Positions 6,526 to 9,458 of a DNA stretch of 9,458 bases are shown here, piece by piece (the first letter of the stretch is position 1; every line of letters starts with the position of its first letter). The DNA comes from Chloroflexota bacterium (GTDB lineage Bacteria; Chloroflexota; Dehalococcoidia; SAR202; UBA11138): the NCBI GenBank assembly GCA_002710885.1, contig PAIW01000015.1:1-9458 (forward strand), read 5' to 3'. A program made the translations under genes and the position numbers. The notes beneath the pieces are model-generated. The model saw only the letters and a program-made list of their open reading frames with translations. It did no database searches and had not been told where the DNA came from.

Positions 6526-7656
6526 ATGACAACTTCCACCAAGGACCCGGTTTTGGTGGTCATTCAGCTATCAGGCGCCAATGACTACATGAACACGGTC
6601 ATACCCTACACAGACCCAAATTATTATGATTTCCGCCCAGTTGTCTCCATACCCCAAGACGAGGTGGTGCCAATTGACAGCCAGTTGGCCTTTCATCCCT
6701 CCGTATCACCCATGAAGGCAAAGTTCTGGGACACGGGCAAGATGGCCCTCATTCACGGCGTGGGTTATCCCAACCCAAATCGGTCTCACTTCCGGTCCAT
6801 GGATATTTGGCACACTTGTGAGCCTGAAATTATGGGCACCGAGGGCTGGTTGGGAAGGGCGATTCGTGACCTGGATACTGCTTCGGAAAATGTCCTGACG
6901 GGAGTTAACATCGGCCCGAGTCTACCCCGGGCCATGGCAGTGCCTGGCGTCCCGGTGACCTCCGTGGCGAATCTCGAGCAGTACGGTGTTCTCACGGGAA
7001 TTGAGGGGGAGACGGCGCGAAATCATGCGTTAGACGTCTTTTCCCGGATGTACACTCCCGCAGTGGGGTCGGGCGTCGTGATGGATTACCTGGCTCAAAC
7101 CGGACAGGACATCCTCAAAGGCGCCGACATCCTGAAAGTTGCTCCGGCAAAATACTCTTCTACCGTGGAATACGCCGACAACTCTATAGCCCAGGCCCTC
7201 AAGGGAATCGCCCAGGTCCACTTGGCTGATTTAGGGACACGAGTCTTCTACTGCTCACACGCCCTTTACGACACCCATGCCACCCAGGTGCCCGACCATA
7301 AAAAGCTGTGGGACGACCTGGCGCCGGCCGTCTGCAACTTCTACGACGACCTACGAGAGCACGAAGGGTCAGAAAACGTAATCATGCTTCTTTTCACTGA
7401 GTTCGGCCGCCGGGTGCGAGACAACGGTTCCGGCACTGATCATGGGTCAGGAGGAGGCTCGTTCGTAATTGGCGATCCTGTAAAGGGCGGCATGTATGGC
7501 CGGTATCCCTCTTTGAAGGCAGAAGATCAGTTGGACGGAGACCTACAGTTCAACTACGATTTTCGGGGCCTTTACTCCACCATCTTGGAACGTTGGCTGG
7601 GCCTCGATGCCAAACCGTTGGTGGGAGGCAGATTCGAGCAGTTAGATGTCATCTGA
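6526..7656 (+). CDS. DUF1501 family protein (alkaline-phosphatase-like superfamily)
   Basis: The 376-aa product belongs to DUF1501, a family with the alkaline phosphatase/sulfatase fold and no settled function. Likely metal and active-site motifs are 'LSGANDYMNTVIPY' (15-28), 'SHFRSMDIWHT' (87-97), 'LYDTHATQ' (247-254), 'LLFTEFGRRVRDNGSGTDHG' (288-307) and 'GDPVKGGMYGRYP' (316-328). The Asp, His and Glu residues expected to hold metals (Asp20, Asp249, His251, Glu292, Asp305, His306) are all present, so an active enzyme is plausible. ATG 6526 is chosen over an upstream in-frame ATG at 6475, which would overlap the DUF1800 gene, because GGGAGG at 6513-6518 sits 7 bases before it; GTG 6523 is the alternative. 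No Tat or Sec signal precedes the first beta strand 'VLVVIQLSG', unlike many homologues. Co-transcription with the DUF1800 gene is very likely. Confidence 0.92.
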   Translation: MTTSTKDPVLVVIQLSGANDYMNTVIPYTDPNYYDFRPVVSIPQDEVVPIDSQLAFHPSVSPMKAKFWDTGKMALIHGVGYPNPNRSHFRSMDIWHTCEPEIMGTEGWLGRAIRDLDTASENVLTGVNIGPSLPRAMAVPGVPVTSVANLEQYGVLTGIEGETARNHALDVFSRMYTPAVGSGVVMDYLAQTGQDILKGADILKVAPAKYSSTVEYADNSIAQALKGIAQVHLADLGTRVFYCSHALYDTHATQVPDHKKLWDDLAPAVCNFYDDLREHEGSENVIMLLFTEFGRRVRDNGSGTDHGSGGGSFVIGDPVKGGMYGRYPSLKAEDQLDGDLQFNYDFRGLYSTILERWLGLDAKPLVGGRFEQLDVI

Positions 7657-7746
7657 CGGTGCTCGATATTGTTGCTAACAAGTCGCCATATGGGAGAGGA
7701 CGAAGCAACCCGCCTCTGAGAATGGCCGCTGAGCCACGAGGAAGAA

Positions 7747-8727
7747 ATGACGGCACAAGCAAAGGTTACTCGATCTTTTCGATACGAAACTACCCTAGGC
7801 CGCACCAACTTATCGGGAATTGGATTCCGGAACCCTGTGGACTTGGCCCTGGCCAGAGATGGAGATATCTACGTGATCAACCGGGCCAACGAGGCTCAAC
7901 CCTTCGGCACTAGAATCTCGTGGTTGGACATTAACCAGAATTTCCATGGTGAGTTTGGCCAAAGGGGAACCGAGGATGGGCAGTTTATCTGGCCTCTCTC
8001 CATAACCGTGGCTCCAGACGATAGGGTATTTATTGCGGACGAATGGCTGAGCCGCATCGCAATCTTCGGCCGCGAAGGTCAAACCCAAGGAGCCTGGGGA
8101 ACCAAAGGCAGTGGCGACGGCGAATTGGACGGCCCCTCCGGCCTGGTCTTTGATTCCGAGGGCAACCTCCTGGTATCGGACGGAAACAACCATCGCATAC
8201 AAAAGTTCACTCCGGATGGTGTCAGCGTGTCAGCATTTGGCGCATTCGGTGCCGGTGAAGGGGAACTCAATCACCCTTGGGGCATCACGGTTGACAGTCA
8301 GGGCGCCATATTCGTGGCCGACTGGCGCAACGACCGCGTTCAGAAATTCACATCCGAGGGACAGTTCCTCCTTCAGATTGGAACTTCTGGATCAGAGGAA
8401 GGTCAACTCAATCGGCCGACAGGCGTGGCGGTTGACCGGGACGGGGATATTTACGTCACTGACTGGCTGAACGACCGGGTCCAAGTCTTCGATTCGCAGG
8501 GCAACTTTATTACTTCATGGACCGGCGACGCCAACCTTTCCAAATGGGCAGAGCTTCAATTGGCGGGTAGCCCAGATGTCCTCGAGCAGCGGGACGCCGT
8601 GCCGGATATGTTAGAGATGGAGAAGCGGTTCCGGGAGCCCATCGCAGTGGAGGTGGATGAAGAGAACCGCATCATGGTGCTGGATTGCCGCCGAGATCGC
8701 ATACAGGTCTACAAGAAAGTATCTTGA
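7747..8727 (+). CDS. NHL-repeat six-bladed beta-propeller protein
   Basis: The 326-aa product consists almost wholly of NHL repeats, a ligand- or partner-binding propeller with no assigned reaction. Six blades can be read: about 28-70, 79-117, 125-165, 172-211, 219-258 and 295-325. Typical cores are 'HPWGITVDSQGAIFVADW' (176-193) and 'RPTGVAVDRDGDIYVTDW' (223-240), each followed by 'NDRVQ' and an outer strand. Glycine-rich joints such as 'GTKGSGDGEL' (118-127) and 'GTSGSEEGQL' (212-221) recur. An insert of about 35 residues (261-296, rich in Leu, Glu and Asp) breaks the pattern before the last blade. ATG 7747 has GAGGA 4-5 bases upstream. No signal peptide is visible. The gap from the DUF1501 gene is 90 bp with no hairpin-plus-T-tract, so co-transcription is likely and a role with the DUF1800/DUF1501 pair is inferred. 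Confidence 0.9.
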   Translation: MTAQAKVTRSFRYETTLGRTNLSGIGFRNPVDLALARDGDIYVINRANEAQPFGTRISWLDINQNFHGEFGQRGTEDGQFIWPLSITVAPDDRVFIADEWLSRIAIFGREGQTQGAWGTKGSGDGELDGPSGLVFDSEGNLLVSDGNNHRIQKFTPDGVSVSAFGAFGAGEGELNHPWGITVDSQGAIFVADWRNDRVQKFTSEGQFLLQIGTSGSEEGQLNRPTGVAVDRDGDIYVTDWLNDRVQVFDSQGNFITSWTGDANLSKWAELQLAGSPDVLEQRDAVPDMLEMEKRFREPIAVEVDEENRIMVLDCRRDRIQVYKKVS

Positions 8728-8755
8728 TCATCCGGCTCAGGAAACGTGGTGCAAT

Positions 8756-8783
8756 TTAACCCAACGTGACCTCTGCTTATAAT
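8756..8783 (+). promoter_or_regulatory. Candidate promoter ahead of the broken SDR gene
   Basis: TTAACC (8756-8761) and a perfect TATAAT (8778-8783) are 16 bp apart, predicting a start near 8790 and a leader of about 70 nt before the ATG at 8861. It occupies the 133-bp gap after the NHL gene, where no terminator was seen. That a promoter, ribosome binding site and start codon all survive in front of a broken gene suggests that decay is recent. Confidence 0.45.
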
Positions 8784-8860
8784 CCACTCGTTGGTCTAGA
8801 CACATGCCCCATCAATTGGCCGATGCGATGCACACTGGTTACCGACCAAGGAGCAGGGAT

Positions 8861-9347
8861 ATGGGATCTGCCGGAAAAATAGCTATCGTAACAGGAAGCG
8901 CATCGAGTATTGGAAGGGCATTAGCCACCGTGGCACCGTTTTCCGCCGGTTAAGTGGCAATTGCGACCGACTGCAAGACGTGGGACAGGAGGCCGCGCTC
9001 GAATTGAAAAGCCTAGGGTTCAAGTCTAGATAATTTCTTGTGATGTTTCCGAGGCCGACCAAATAGAGTTGATGGTCAACAGCGTAAACGAAGCGCGCTG
9101 GCGCATGTGCTACACCGGAATTAGCCTTGTTTGATAAGACTTTCTAATAGTCGAGGCTAAACCAATATTTTCGACCAAGAGATCGACCTTATTCGAACCC
9201 ATTGAGAAACCCAGAAAGTTAGCTATTGGGCGGTTGGACTCTAGTCCGTCTCCTGATACCCTACTTTTGTTACCTTCTAATATCAGTGTTTCCGGAATCG
9301 AATCGTGGGTACGTAAGTTGGCCCAGAAGGTGTTGGCAACCCGCTAA
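8861..9347 (+). pseudogene. Broken short-chain dehydrogenase/reductase (SDR) gene
   Basis: SDRs are NAD(P)-dependent Rossmann-fold oxidoreductases. The gene starts with ATG 8861 behind AAGGAG (8848-8853) and encodes 'GKIAIVTGSASSIGRALA', the nucleotide-binding TGxxxGxG motif with Ser in place of the usual second-last Gly. A TAA at 8951 interrupts it, yet 'VAIATD', the second beta strand, follows in the same frame. The family then continues in the frame of 8971 with 'LQDVGQEAALELKSLG', stopping at 9031, and in the frame of 9030 with 'IISCDVSEADQIELMVNSV', the D-V-S segment after strand 3, and 'CYTGIS' where NNAGI is expected. A stop follows near 9135. A later stretch in the same frame, 'NISVSGI' (9279-9299) and 'VRKLAQKVLATR' (9309-9344), resembles strand 5 and the helix after the catalytic YxxxK, which itself is missing. 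At least two frameshifts and a deletion are implied. The N-terminal half is convincing, the right boundary less so. Confidence 0.78.
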
Positions 9348-9383
9348 CGTAAGACACGAAGGGTAAGGAGAGATCAGGGAGAT

Positions 9384-9458
9384 ATGGCAGGCTTGGAGGG
9401 ATCCGTGAGCAGGTGGTTGTAGAGTTTGCGGCTGGCAATGGTCTGAACTTTCACCTCC
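9384..9458 (+). pseudogene. Start of a CaiB/BaiF-like CoA-transferase, frame-broken and cut by the window edge
   Basis: ATG 9384 opens 'MAGLEG', the usual first residues of family III CoA-transferases ('LEGIRVxEFA'). In its own frame it stops at TAG 9420 after 12 codons. Shifting one base after the sixth codon continues with 'IREQVVVEFAAGNGL', which fits the next family residues, and that frame stays open to the window end. GGGAG lies very close to the ATG, and AAGGAG about 13 bases upstream is rather far, so the initiation site is poor. The evidence is only 25 codons and one assumed frameshift. It could be a pseudogene, a read error in a real gene, or chance. The stretch 9348-9383 holds nothing recognised. 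Confidence 0.4.

Overview
The window (9,458 bp, moderate GC, bacterial gene density and Shine-Dalgarno sites) carries seven clear protein-coding genes (one cut by the left edge), one doubtful small ORF, and three stretches that read as decayed genes. No rRNA, tRNA, CRISPR array or transposase was seen. There is no phylogenetic marker. The mix of CaiB/BaiF CoA-transferases, a luciferase-like flavin monooxygenase, an HpaB-type hydroxylase, a lactonase-fold propeller and a DUF1800/DUF1501 pair would suit a heterotrophic Chloroflexota of the SAR202/Dehalococcoidia type. That assignment is an inference of modest confidence.

Left part (1-4440): the C-terminal end of a family III CoA-transferase runs on the + strand and ends at 399. 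It converges on a minus-strand cluster which, in transcription order, contains an HpaB-type flavin hydroxylase (4305-2851), a possible 60-aa protein (2848-2666), a lactonase-family beta-propeller (2642-1620) and a luciferase-like monooxygenase (1509-586). A good sigma70-type promoter (TTGACC, 17 bp, TATGAT) lies about 100 bp before the hydroxylase. The set looks like a small oxidative catabolic operon: hydroxylation of an aromatic or related compound, flavin-dependent oxygenation, and possibly lactone hydrolysis. The substrate cannot be read from the sequence, and no flavin reductase is present.

Middle (about 4440-5096): a long gap without an intact gene lies between the divergent operons. 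In three + strand frames it holds peptide pieces, in the right order, that resemble a CaiB/BaiF CoA-transferase, broken by stops and frameshifts. I read it as a pseudogene. A second promoter candidate overlaps its end and faces right.

Right part (5097-8727): three closely spaced + strand genes encode a DUF1800 protein, a DUF1501 protein of the alkaline-phosphatase-like superfamily (19 bp downstream), and a six-bladed NHL-repeat propeller (90 bp further on). None has a visible signal peptide, although the DUF1800/DUF1501 pair is commonly exported in other bacteria. They probably form a functional unit of unknown role.

Right end (8728-9458): a promoter-like site with a perfect TATAAT, a good ribosome binding site and an ATG introduce a short-chain dehydrogenase whose frame is broken by a stop and at least two frameshifts. 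It is followed at 9384 by what looks like the start of another CoA-transferase, also frame-broken and cut by the window edge. Intact operons are therefore interleaved with recent-looking gene wreckage from CoA-transferase and SDR families.
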